NCBI GenBank assembly: GCA_025769875.1
Contig: JAGFNK010000058.1
Span: 1 to 64,000, forward strand
DNA: 64,000 nucleotides
Reading direction: 5' to 3'
Source of the DNA: Russula earlei
Taxonomy: Eukaryota > Basidiomycota > Agaricomycetes > Russulales > Russulaceae
The notes under the pieces were generated by a model. That model made no database searches. It had not been told where the DNA came from and saw only the letters and a program-made list of their open reading frames with translations. How positions within the stretch are numbered: the stretch's first letter is position 1; each line of letters opens with the position of its first letter. Of this stretch, positions 34,414 to 44,385 are shown one piece after another. A program made the position numbers and the translations under genes.

Positions 34414-34780
34414 GTGCGTTCGCAGCTTACTAGTTTGCTGGGCTCGTAGTAGTGAGCTACTTTGACGGCCCATTGGATGCGAAGCGTCTGGGAGACGTTG
34501 GCGGTCACACTTTTCCTTGCCGAACTTGGTGAAAATCGCTTATTAGCGAGTACTGTACATTCCCTTCACACTTTTGATCTGGCTCCTCTCCTTTTCTGAG
34601 TTGCTCAATGTATCACCTGGTATAGATCATCCACCACATCATACGAAGGCCTCCATCATCCGAGGTGTGCTGGAACAACATCGGTTTGTGTTTTTCTAGT
34701 GCAGCATGGGTTCTGAGTAAGTCACTGACTATCTCTCTACTTTAGTTCTTTCTTCCACAAATCTGTTGATTATGTTGATC
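34414..34780. other. 3' flank of metalloprotease 1, shared with copy 2
   Basis: No gene. The sequence is alignable with 44386-44760 (for example agtaagtcactgactatctc in both), so it marks the 3' arm of the segmental duplication. The resemblance is interrupted at 34785 by a solo LTR. Confidence 0.65.
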
Positions 34781-34784
34781 ACGT

Positions 34785-35461
34785 TGAAGCGTGTCGGGGA
34801 CACTTGAGTGAGTAAGAGTGGGGCTGACTGGTCCCAAGGAAAGAGAGTGGAGCAAGTGGGCGCGCGTGCAGTCGTTCGAGTTCGGACAGAGGCAGACGTC
34901 AAGGAGGAGATCTTATTATTCTGAGTCGACTGGATTGTGCTACTACAGAGTAGCTAAGAGTTTTATATACAGAGAAGAAGTACTAAAGATGGAAGGAATG
35001 AAAGGAAAACGAGACCAGGCGAGGCGGTCGAGGTCATGGTGAAAGGCCTGAGACGCGAAGGCGTCGCGTGTGAGGGGGCGTGGCGTGCGCGCATGCTCGG
35101 TGGTGAGGGCTGGGCGATGCGATGTACGTCTTGATATCGGGCGTGAGGTAGTAGCGCGCGCATGCGGTTGTTGGCAAGGGATGAAAGGGATTTGAGGCAA
35201 GAAAGGGAATCGAGACTGGGCGAGGTGGTCGAGGCGGTCATGAAAGGTTTGAGACGCGAACGCGTCGCGTGAGCCGAAGCGTGGCGTGCGTGTGCGCGTG
35301 GTCGGTGGCGAGGGCTGGGCGATGCGGTTGAGGTCTTGACGTCAGGCGCGAGGTGGTAGCGTGGGCATGCGGTCAGTGGCAAGGGAGAGAAGGAGGGCAT
35401 TACGTCGTGTCGCGTCGCGTTTCCGTACGTGATTCCGTGGCCAGCCATAATCTTCCTTACA
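34785..35461 (+). mobile_element. Solo LTR, 677 bp
   Basis: Begins TGAAGCGTGTCGGGGACACT and ends ATCTTCCTTACA, i.e. TG...CA. It is flanked by acgt on both sides (34781-34784 and 35462-35465; acgtt if the first T is counted). It contains a TATATA box (about 34970) in the expected place for a plus-oriented LTR. The corresponding site in the paralogous flank (about 44770-44810) lacks it, which supports insertion after the duplication. No internal retrotransposon region remains. Confidence 0.75.
35005..35395. repeat. Two diverged ~190-bp tandem units inside the solo LTR
   Basis: Units of about 35005-35200 and 35205-35395 share gaggcggtcgagg / gaggtggtcgagg, gagacgcgaa-gcgtcgcgtg, gagggctgggcgatgcg and cgcatgcggt / ggcatgcggt. 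The units are imperfect and GC-rich; the middle of each has the palindromic cgcgaa/cgcgtcgcg texture. Confidence 0.7.
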
Positions 35462-35465
35462 ACGT

Positions 35466-36906
35466 TTCCTTATCATTTATATGTTTTGTCTCTTGTATGC
35501 ACTGCTAAGTGACTTCACTGCCTTGTTTCGACACGTTGGTGTGTCTGTGGTGCGAGAGGAAGTTGTTCGCCCAAGGGGACGGTTAGGCTAGAGGTTGAAG
35601 AAAGGATGGAAGGGTGATGGGGAAAAGAGCAAGGAAGAGTGCCACTAGAAGACAACGTTAGTGGGCAACGCAGGGTGTGACTATGGACAACGGGGATGGA
35701 GCGGTGGGAAAAGGGCGCGACGGTGGCGACTGATGGAATTGGGCCTGAGGCGGCGGGCAACGTTCAGACGTCAGTAGGCGAAGCTGCGGCTCTAGAGTGG
35801 CAAGGCACAAGACTTGAGCAACAGAGGCTGTGGTTGGTGAGAGTCTGGCGATGGTAACTAGTAAGATGGCGGGGGAGGCAATTGCGTGTGGTGCTATAAC
35901 ATCGACGGCTGAAATTGAAGCTTCGGGCAACCGAACGCGAAACAAGATGGGGCGACAGAGTCAATTGGTGATACCAAGGTCGGGACTGGTGAGGTAACAA
36001 GGCAGCGTGGTCGAGAAGCGACGAAACGGCCAAAGCTATGACTGATGGAACTGGGTGCGCAGGGGCTGAGACTGATGCTGAAGAGCGATAGACGAAGCTG
36101 ACGTGGTTGGTGAGACTAAGAGCGCAGCGGCGGCGGCAGACAGAGCCAAGGCAGGGGCGATGGGGCGAATGACGCTAAGATGTCGGTGGACGAAGATGTG
36201 TCGGAGGCCGGGTATCCGAGATGAGGGGCGGAGGCGTCTCGACGAAATGCAGCGGCACGCGCGAGTCGAACAAATGGGAGAGAAAAGGAGAAGGAAGAAA
36301 ACCTTTCAAGAAAAGGGTCGCACAGAGTAGAGGGAGGAGCTGATGCGCTCGAGATGAATTCACTTGCCTTCGTCCTCAAGATGAAGGCGGGTTTAAATAC
36401 ATTGAGAGCAAGGGGTGGGACTAGGCGGTATCATATCATACTGGAATGGGCGTAGTGCGAGGCGGATAGCTAAAAGGGGTAAATATATATTCTGAGACAT
36501 TTGGGGTTATATGAAGCATGGAATGCGAGGTGTCGTCGCGCGATGTTAAGACGAAAGGGTCAAAATAATTCCTAATGGGATATAGTACGTACGCGGGAGT
36601 CGGGTATGGGTGTATGTGCATTTGGAGATCGCGGCGTTGAGGCGATGTGCGTAACAAAACTAGACTTGAAGGGGGGTAGTGAGGTTCTCGAGGCTGTAAG
36701 TATGGTAAGGTCAGGTCTGAGAGAGCGGGTAGGATCTTGAGCGTTGAGGCTGTGGCGGGTGGGTGTGCGATTGGGCGTGGATGGTAGCGGTGTCGGAGGC
36801 GGAAGAGAGGGTGTGTGCGTCGAAGGCAAGAGGCGGAGGGCATGGAGGTGTTTGCGTGTGTGTTGGAGGGGGAAAGGAAGGTAATGGTCCACGTGCCTAT
36901 ACTATC
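35466..36906. other. Purine-rich intergenic stretch, nothing recognised
   Basis: The first about 30 bp (including tatgcactgctaagtgactt at about 35495) match 44811-44831 of the paralogous flank, closing the solo-LTR gap. After this the sequence is gag/gcg-rich on the plus strand with several Pro/Ser-rich spurious minus-strand frames. I find no protein motif, RNA gene or terminal repeats. It ends where the MULE begins. Confidence 0.4.
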
Positions 36907-38455
36907 AGTTATGGGGAACTCGGCACTGTATCACCATCTCGGCAGTTTCATTTTTCCCTGTATCTGCTTGAACAACTCCATTCAAAATTTCATAGTATAC
37001 TATTGAGTGCAGTTAATGTCATTCTAGCAAAGAAAACTGGAGGTCCATCCAGTGTTTTTCAAGTAATATTTTGGCTGGGGTCAGACCTGCATCACACCTG
37101 CATCATGCCTTCTGTCATGGCAGAGGGTGGAGTTTGATTCCAGCTGGGTGATCTGTACACTGACTCAAAGGGGTCTGGGAGTCTTTGACATTTAGTGGTG
37201 GGTTGAATTACCATAAAAGGTGATTGTGTTGGCAAGAGAATTGGGACTTCAATCATGTGTTAACAGATGTAATTTAGTTATATAAGTGTGTTAATAATAA
37301 GATAACTCCTTACCATTTTCCCCTACCAAAAAAAAAAAGAAATGCAATCTCATTTCTGATTGATCAGCATGCCATCTGCATCATCTGCCCATTCTGGCCC
37401 AAGCACCCCTTTTGTGACACAATGTTTTCAGATCACTGCCAATTCTGGAAAGAGGGGAGGACTCAATTATGACTGGGAGCATGGTGGATACCCCATGGAA
37501 TGGCCAACAGCAGCCAATTTTGACACATGGTGCCAGCAAGAAGAATTGGCTCACTCAATTGAATTGATTACATCCAGCACCAAGCATGGGCAGGGATGGA
37601 CAAAGAAGGTTTTTGTCTGCTCCCACCAACTATCCAGGGGAGCTTCGAGTTATGTAAAGAAGCACCCTGATTGCACATGGAGATCCAAGATCAAGAAGAT
37701 GGGTTGCCATTGCCGAATAGTCATCAAGTCTTATGCAGACGTGCCTACCATTCTTGGACAATATGCAAGCAAGCATGACCATGAAATTAGAATGGCTAAT
37801 CTCGCTTACACATGAATGTCACATGTAGCACATGATAAAATTAAATTCATGCTGTCAAAGAAGGTTGATCCACGGGAAATAGTAAGTGCCTGTATTGAAT
37901 TTATTTTATTTTTATTTGCTAACTTAATAATGGAAAGGTACATGATATTCAGGATTCATTGCCCGATGGCAGCTGAGACCAATTCATCTCACTCTGGGAT
38001 GTAAGCTGCATGGCCCAGGAAATGGAAGATGAGATTATCAGGCTGCATCAGAGGATGCTATCTCCACCAGGCTCTGGTTGGACAGATTTACAGATGAAAA
38101 AATAAATGTTTTTTACAAAGACAGGCTGCACAGTGCCCCATCTCAATCAAATCTGCAGGAGGATGCATATGTATTATGCATCCAGACCCCTTTCCAAATG
38201 GAGGAATTCCGCCGCCTCAGGAATGGCTTCATCGGTATTGATGCAACTCATAATATTACTCAATATCCAGACTTCTTATTATTTACCATGATTGCACATG
38301 ATCACTGGGGACATGGTGTGTAATATTTACTAAATGTCAATTTAGTGCACTAACCTTTTCCGGATAGGTGTGCCTGTTGCCTGGGATGCTGGCATCGAAT
38401 GGAACAAAGGACACAATATCCTTTTTTGAGCATTGGGTCAGGGATGCCAGTCCGG

Positions 38456-40225
38456 TGTTAGGATTCTCGTGTTTTTTCTTCGACTGTCACCTGTTCACCC
38501 ATGCTTCACTGATTCATTTGTGATTACTCACATGTGTGCTTATTCATTTGGCTTAGTGATTGCTTACTGATCCTGATCAGTAATAGCTTACTCACCACTT
38601 ACTGATTCATGACAGATACTAGGAAAGAATGACTCATGCATGAGTCATATCTAACATTCTCGAATTGCGCTCTACATATTTGGATACTACTGGTTCTCAG
38701 CTATGTGCACCCCAAGTTTCGTACGAATCGGATCAGTAGTTGTTGAGATATCATATAAATAGTCTGTAGTACCAAGAAGTTGAGCCCTACGCTCGACTTA
38801 CTCTTTTGACATAACATTCACCTTGTCTAGTGCTCTAAAAACAAACTATAGTGCTAACTCTAAGTGAAAGAGGCCCTTCTCTTCTCATACATCTAATCTT
38901 CCTGAGATAACATCAAAGGATTTGAAGTCTAGTGCTTGAACTGTCAAGACACGTACTGCTGATCACTAAGGACTCAGGAGCAGGTGGGCAAGGGTTGGAA
39001 CAGACGGTATGTGGCGTAAACAGCGTTGAACAGGAGGACGAGCCAAATGACTAGAAGATACCAGATGGGGACTGGTACGTGTTGCAAGAGGCAGAGGCGA
39101 AGAGTAGAGGCCAGTGCAGCGAGGGGCTTTAAACAAGGCGGTTGTTGAAGAGTACCTTGAGGATGAGGGAGGACTTTAGACTGAGCAGTCGCAGGGGAGT
39201 ACCCAGGAAGACAAGAGTATCACAAATGGACAGTCTGACGACTGCCATGCTTCATTGGGGCTTATATACAGTGTACAGGGTTGATTACAAAGAACTGGAA
39301 CTATTCTAGACTCTTTGGTACCATCCAATAGGACTATGTCAAGACACGTACTGCTGATCACTAAGGACTCAGGAGCAGGTGGGCAAGGGTCGGAACAGAT
39401 GATATGCGGCGAAGGTGGCGTTGAACAGGAGGACGAGCCAAACGACAAGGAGGTACCAGATGGGGACTGGTAAGTGTTGCAAGAGGCAGAGGCGAAGACT
39501 GGAGGCCAGTGCAGCAAGGGGCTTTAGACAAGGCGGTCGTTGAAGAGTACCTTGGAGGCGAGGGAAGTCTTTAAACTGAGCGGTCGCAGGGGAGTACCCA
39601 GGAGTATGAGAGTATCACAAATGGACAGTCTGATGACTGCCATGCTTCATTGGGGCTTATATACAGTGTACAGGGTCGATTACAAAGACTTGGGACTATT
39701 CTAGACTCTTTGGTACCATCCAATAGGACTACAGAGGCATAAACTTGCTTGTGTCAAGTTTCAGGCTTACTGAGCGCATTACTGATCATTGTGGAGCGAT
39801 GACATCATTATGATGTCACTGTGGAGTGCTTAGTGAGCCTATGAGGTCACTGTGGAGTCACTCAGTCAGCTATGATGTCATTGGAGCCTGGATGACGTCA
39901 GATGATTTATGCAACAGTTTCTAAGAGTTTGTGCCGCTGTTTCGGGTCCTTGGTGGCTGGGTGGCCATGTGGCTGCCACGCGATGATTACCCGATTAGGA
40001 AACGGGTGCCTGGTCGTGTTATAGTGCCTTTGCAATAGCAATATCTTGTACCGCAGGAGGGATAGCCCAGAAAATGGAAGGGAGTCAGCAACGCAAAGTG
40101 AGAGAGGTCTCTCTTGAGTGAAATAGGACAATCTTCGGCCAGGACCTGGCCTTGGTTCATGACATGAACTATATCAAGCAACTCTTTCACTAAGAGTTGG
40201 TATTAAGATCGGTCAGATCTTAACA
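38456..40225. mobile_element. LTR-type insertion (1770 bp) splitting the MULE transposase
   Basis: Starts TGTTAGGATTCTCG and ends AGATCTTAACA, with TG...CA ends and TGTTA/TAACA inverted tips. It is flanked by tccgg (38451-38455) and tctgg (40226-40230), a 5-bp target-site duplication with one change. Deleting the element plus one copy restores the transposase frame through SPAIWPSIIMTDRD. No retrotransposon proteins are inside. Removing the inner 2 x 395 bp leaves about 980 bp, compatible with a solo LTR. Confidence 0.78.
38942..39731 (-). repeat. Tandem pair of 395-bp LTR-like repeats
   Basis: Units 38942-39336 and 39337-39731 are the same length and highly similar. Each starts tgtcaagacacgtactgctg and ends ccatccaataggacta. 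On the minus strand each has CTGTATATAAGCCCC, a TATA-type promoter, so these look like minus-oriented LTRs left in tandem by recombination. They are nested within the 38456-40225 insertion. Confidence 0.85.
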
Positions 40226-41269
40226 TCTGGCTATCTGGCCATCTATAATTATGACAGATCGTGATGCTGCGCAGATTGCTGCCCTCAAGATTGCCTATCT
40301 GGGAAGTTGGATATGGCTTTGCAAGTGGCACGTGTTGTGCATGATGTGATCACACTTCAATGCTAACAATTTTCCTGATCTATGGGATAAGATCAAGAGA
40401 TGGGTACATACAGATGATCAGGCCAACTTTCTACAAATCTGGGAGGAGATCTCCACTGATCCTCAGGTTCCAGAAACTTTTGTGAACTATCTTGGGTCTC
40501 AATGGATGCCTGTGGTGCATATGTGGTCCATGGCTTACTGGAAAAATCGCCATATCTTTGAGGAAGGGGACACCAACATATTGATTGAAGTGTATGTGAT
40601 CCTCCTGATCTAAAGATAAGATGACTCAATCTTTTTAGATATCATCATGTCCTCAAATCACATTGGCTCAACAGCAAGTGCAATTGGCTGATTGATCGAA
40701 TATTATTTGTCCTAGTGCGTTGCATGGTGCCATATTACCAAAACAGGCATGAATGGCAGAACATCAGGCTTGATGGTCAGGACCTGGCAGCTGACAGGCA
40801 TCTTATAAATTTCACCCATGCTAAGAGCATCTCACAAGATTCAATCTTGCAATTTGATGAGATCTGCTTTCATATCACTTCACAATCCTGTTCTGGCACA
40901 TTTTACTCAATCAATCTGATGAAGTCAACTTGTGATTTCACAGATTATCCCTGGATTAGATTCTGCAAACACATTGCAGCAATCTACATCCACTTTCCCT
41001 ACCTCTGTATTGAGGGGAGCACACAAAAGGAAAGTGCAAATAGATCACCTGACCCCCCATCCCCATCATCTTCTTCATCCACACCAAGGGAGAGCCTAGT
41101 ATCTCTCTCACAGGAGATCATATCATTATCATGTGATCTAACGTCTAGGCTTGAAAATGCTAATCAAACAGTAGAGATTGTTGAGGCTGCATGGGTCACC
41201 AAATATGGTTTGGCAGCCACAATCAATTTAAAATTCAAGGCTCAAAGGTCTTACCTGATAAGGAAGTGA

Positions 41270-42234
41270 TTGTGCCCAATCAGAAAATGTGGATGGAGAC
41301 AGCTGAGCGTATAGGTGTCAAACTCAAATAGGGCCCAAAACAATGGACCAGTCTCCCCAATGTGTGGGGATTGACAGCGCGAAGCATCAGTGTTGCTAAG
41401 GGAAAGTGCCACCATGTTCACAATGATCTGTACACCAGGGCAAACAGTTGGGCAAGTGTGCCAAGCCCGATGCAACATCTGTTGCTGCGAATGCACACAC
41501 ACATGCCCTCAGGGAACCATCGCCCCTCCCTCGGAACCCCCCTCCCTCTGATGCCACCACCTCCCTTGCACCAGGTCCCTTTGGACTTGCACTGCTGCCT
41601 CTAATGGCCTCAACTGCTGCTGTTCCTTACAATACAAAATCTTTTTTTGTATCAGTTTAATTTATTTGTCTAATAGCTAATAAATAAGTCATTGAATATA
41701 TAATTGAGAAAATGATTTGGTGTCATTTAAATGCATGATTGATGCACTGATTCTCTTGCTGACACAATTGCCTTTTATGGTAACTCAACCCACCACGAAA
41801 AGAACGCAACTGGGTCTGGGTTACTGTAGTTCTACCTTGCATCAATGCCATGTTACAGGCAGTCCAGCTCACCACATGAATCAAAGAGCACCTTGCTGCA
41901 CATCCAGAGTTGGAAACCCACAAACATTTTGTGGGACTTTATGGGAGATGACGTAGTAGTAATAATCCATGTCCCTCATCATTGCTGGCCTCATCAGTAG
42001 GACCCTCAGCACAACAATTTGCCTCACACCACTCAGTTTTTACTGCACCTTACAATACTACTGTACCATTCCAGACTCAAGATTGGAATTTTGAACCAGA
42101 TTTCACTTGATCCATTACAACTGAGAAATATATTTAGTCCCCACCTAATTGTAAATAACGTGGGGATGTTTCATCCTGGGCGGACTTTGATTTGGCATGT
42201 GTTACATGTCCGTTACATTTTTGTGACATTTGTG
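41270..42234. other. 3' noncoding part of the MULE
   Basis: AT-rich sequence between the transposase end and the right terminal repeat. No other coding region is supported. Confidence 0.5.
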
Positions 42235-42271
42235 ACTGCCGAGATGGTGATACAGCGCCAAGTTCCCCATA

Positions 42272-42820
42272 CTATCCCTGTGCCCTTGTTCGGACAGCGC
42301 CCTTGTTCGGACAGTCATGCTCTGTCACCCCCAAAAGTTTCAAATCCCGCCAGGTTGCTCTCAGCTTTCACCGGCAACAAGAATTGAATACGTTGCTATT
42401 ATCTAGACATTCTCATGTGTACACGTGCAAGCACATTTGGATGCTGCATGCTCACCCACTCAAGACTCACTCAATAAACTGATCTCGCATAATCTAAGGA
42501 TCTAATAGTAATTAGATCACCAATGTATATACATACTGTAGGCCTAATTGACCATTGATGGCGTGCAACTCGCGACCCTCAGACTAAGAGCTCCAACTCA
42601 GACTAAGAACTCCGACACGGCATCGGCCAGCAAGCGTGACAAACAGGCCATTTTTCGATTTCACTACACAACATGATTTTCATCAAAAAAAATTTATTGG
42701 GTGTGTAGATAGAAGGTATTGTATCAAGTATGCAAAGTATCATAGTTGTTGAGTAAGAGATACGTGAGAAATTGATGGTGTCCGAACAAGGGCGCTGTCC
42801 GAACAAGGGCACAGGGATAG
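42272..42820. mobile_element. 549-bp MITE with 42-bp TIRs and TA target duplication
   Basis: Perfect 42-bp terminal inverted repeats (42272-42313 and 42779-42820) start CTATCCCTGTGCCC. Each contains the 16-bp phrase gcccttgttcggacag repeated almost twice. TA flanks both ends (42270-42271 and 42821-42822). Excision with one TA rebuilds the MULE terminal repeat. There is no coding capacity, so it is a non-autonomous element, probably of the Tc1/mariner or another TA-targeting group. Confidence 0.88.
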
Positions 42821-42825
42821 TAACT

Positions 42826-43605
42826 TATGTGTTGCAGCCAGCAAAGGGCTGAAATGCTTATGTGGCTCGGGCCTTGTGGACCGCCCGGACAGTTGAGCCG
42901 ACGCGTCAACGCCCATCTCCACAATATCTGCACCACTATCAACGCTGACACGCAGGTTTACGTTTCCGCCGCCAGGTGGACCAAGGGGAATCCACGCCCA
43001 ACACAACGGCTTCCTCCCGCTCAATCACACCCCTCAGCGCTCAGCCCGAGCACGACTCATTCTCAGCAGACCCCAGAAACCCCTACATACAGACATGTGG
43101 TCCGAACACCGTATTAATTCCGTCCCAACCGGAGTCACCACCACCGAGAAGCCTTATCACAGCTGAGAACCCCCTGTCAAAATGAATAGTGTCAATAAGC
43201 TCGAACTTGGTTTGAACCGACCCAACCCATGAGGTTAAGCCGGGCCGGGTCGTCATTTAAACAGCAGATTAAGGCGTGATTCCCTCACACCCGGTCAAAG
43301 CCATTTGCTCCTGCTATCAATGCCTATTCCAATTCTTAGTAATTGATAATTATATTAATTACGAGAATAAAAGTAAAGCCTCCGCTGCTGATCCAACTCT
43401 TTAGCTGACTATCATTATCCCATCTACGAACACAGAAACATCCTTTGTACCAGTCGTGTCCGTTCTTCAACTCCTTCAATCACTCTCCTTCGAACGACAG
43501 TCCGTAAGCGTTTCTCGCCCCGCCTTTCGGAGAGTAACCGATGGATTAACGGGATCCAAATCTGTCTGTCGGTTTTGATAGTGATTGACGATTTATCAAT
43601 CGCGT
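42826..43605. other. 5' flank of metalloprotease 2, contains dispersed repeat copy 3
   Basis: No gene recognised. 42885-43125 holds the dispersed repeat. From about 43400 the sequence aligns with the flank upstream of metalloprotease 1, giving the 5' arm of the duplicated segment. Confidence 0.6.
42885..43125. repeat. Dispersed ~250-bp repeat, copy 3
   Basis: Core gcaccactatcaacgctgac followed by gtttccgccgccaggtggac and later cccctacatacagacatgtg. It corresponds to copies at about 29090 and 33090. Confidence 0.75.
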
Positions 43606-44385
43606 ATGGGTAAAGCCTCCAGATCCATTTGTGATCAACTAGGTCTCGACTCTGGCGATCCCGGCGCATCGTCCAGCAATGTGCAGGAATTGGGTGTAAG
43701 GAAGAATCTGAAATGGAAAAATGGTTCCAACTTGAGGGTTGCCTTCGTGGGGACTTTGGCGACGTCTCGGAAGATGAGTTGGGCTCGGAAATTGGTGAGG
43801 AAGTATGCGCATACCTGGTCAAACTATGCAAACATTCGGTTTACCTTTCGATACGAAAGTAAGTGCCCTCGGATTCGCCGTACTTCATACCAACCACTAT
43901 TTTCCATCGTAGGACCTCAGAGTGCTATCATTCGCATATGCTTCACAGGAACAGGAGGCAGGTCATCGTCCCATATAGGGACTTACAATAAGAAGGTTCG
44001 CCGTGGTCCGACGATGCGGCTTGGAATTGGCTCAAAATCCAAGCCTATCGCTATCCGACGATGTACCCTTCATGAGTTCGGTCATGTGCTAGGCCTTATC
44101 CACGAGCATCAACATCCTGATAGACCTATCAAGTGGAACAGAAGAGCCGTCTATCGTTCTTTTCCCCATTGGAGTAAATTACGGGTCAAGAGAAATCTTT
44201 TTGATCAGTATGTACCAGGCGAAGTGGATGCTTCGGACTTTGATCGGAATTCGATCATGATGTACGGCATTCCTAAGGAGTGGACATTCGGAAAGTTTTT
44301 CACCAGACGGAAGACCTACTTGTCCCCCCGTGATAAGTCTACTATTCGAGAGATGTATCCACCAAAAAAGAAGGCTACGATTTAG
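43606..44385 (+). CDS. Small metzincin-type zinc metalloprotease (copy 2)
   Basis: Paralogue of 33643-34413. The start at 43606 (MGKASRSICDQLG) aligns with the start of copy 1; a Met seven codons upstream is less likely. The zinc motif HEFGHVLGLIHEHQHP is identical, and the Met-turn candidate is SIMMYGI. A 54-nt in-frame intron candidate lies at 43859-43912. The product again ends YPPKKKATI. Differences concentrate between residues about 110 and 150 and around 175-195, while catalytic residues are unchanged, suggesting both copies are or recently were under selection. No signal peptide is visible. Confidence 0.8.
   Translation: MGKASRSICDQLGLDSGDPGASSSNVQELGVRKNLKWKNGSNLRVAFVGTLATSRKMSWARKLVRKYAHTWSNYANIRFTFRYESKCPRIRRTSYQPLFSIVGPQSAIIRICFTGTGGRSSSHIGTYNKKVRRGPTMRLGIGSKSKPIAIRRCTLHEFGHVLGLIHEHQHPDRPIKWNRRAVYRSFPHWSKLRVKRNLFDQYVPGEVDASDFDRNSIMMYGIPKEWTFGKFFTRRKTYLSPRDKSTIREMYPPKKKATI
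43859..43912 (+). other. 54-nt stop-free intron candidate in metalloprotease 2
   Basis: Same position and length as the intron candidate in copy 1 (gtaagtgccc...ccatcgtag). Confidence 0.7.

Larger units (their letters stand above)
37360..41269 (+). pseudogene. MULE transposase, inactivated
   Basis: N-terminal zinc-binding/DNA-binding region (HPDCTWRSKIKKMGCHCRIV), in-frame TGA at 37813-37815, then the DDE-type core: FIGIDATHNITQYPDFLL and HDHWGHGVPVAW, with IIMTDRDAAQIAALK and LCKWHVL after the insertion. A SWIM-type zinc finger follows (STCDF ... PWIRFCKHIAAI), and the frame ends with YLIRK at 41269. The coding frame is broken by the TGA, by a 1770-bp insertion at 38456-40225 and by stops after WHVL. 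It cannot make a functional transposase. Confidence 0.85.
36907..42825 (+). mobile_element. Defective MULE (Mutator-like) DNA transposon with nested insertions
   Basis: 40-bp terminal inverted repeats start AGTTATGGGGAACT at 36907 and end at 42825. The right repeat (42235-42271 plus 42823-42825) matches the left at 38 of 40 positions once the MITE is removed. The AT-rich body encodes a MULE transposase (37360-41269). Total length is 5.9 kb, of which about 1.78 kb is an LTR-type insertion and about 0.55 kb a MITE, leaving an original element of about 3.6 kb. An 8-9-bp host target-site duplication is not obvious. Confidence 0.82.

Noticed and set aside
39176..39517. 113-codon minus-strand open frame
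   Set aside because: It straddles the junction of the two 395-bp LTR-like units and has no motif.
38942..39731. Possible CRISPR-like or satellite array
   Set aside because: There are only two long units, with LTR features, in a eukaryotic context.
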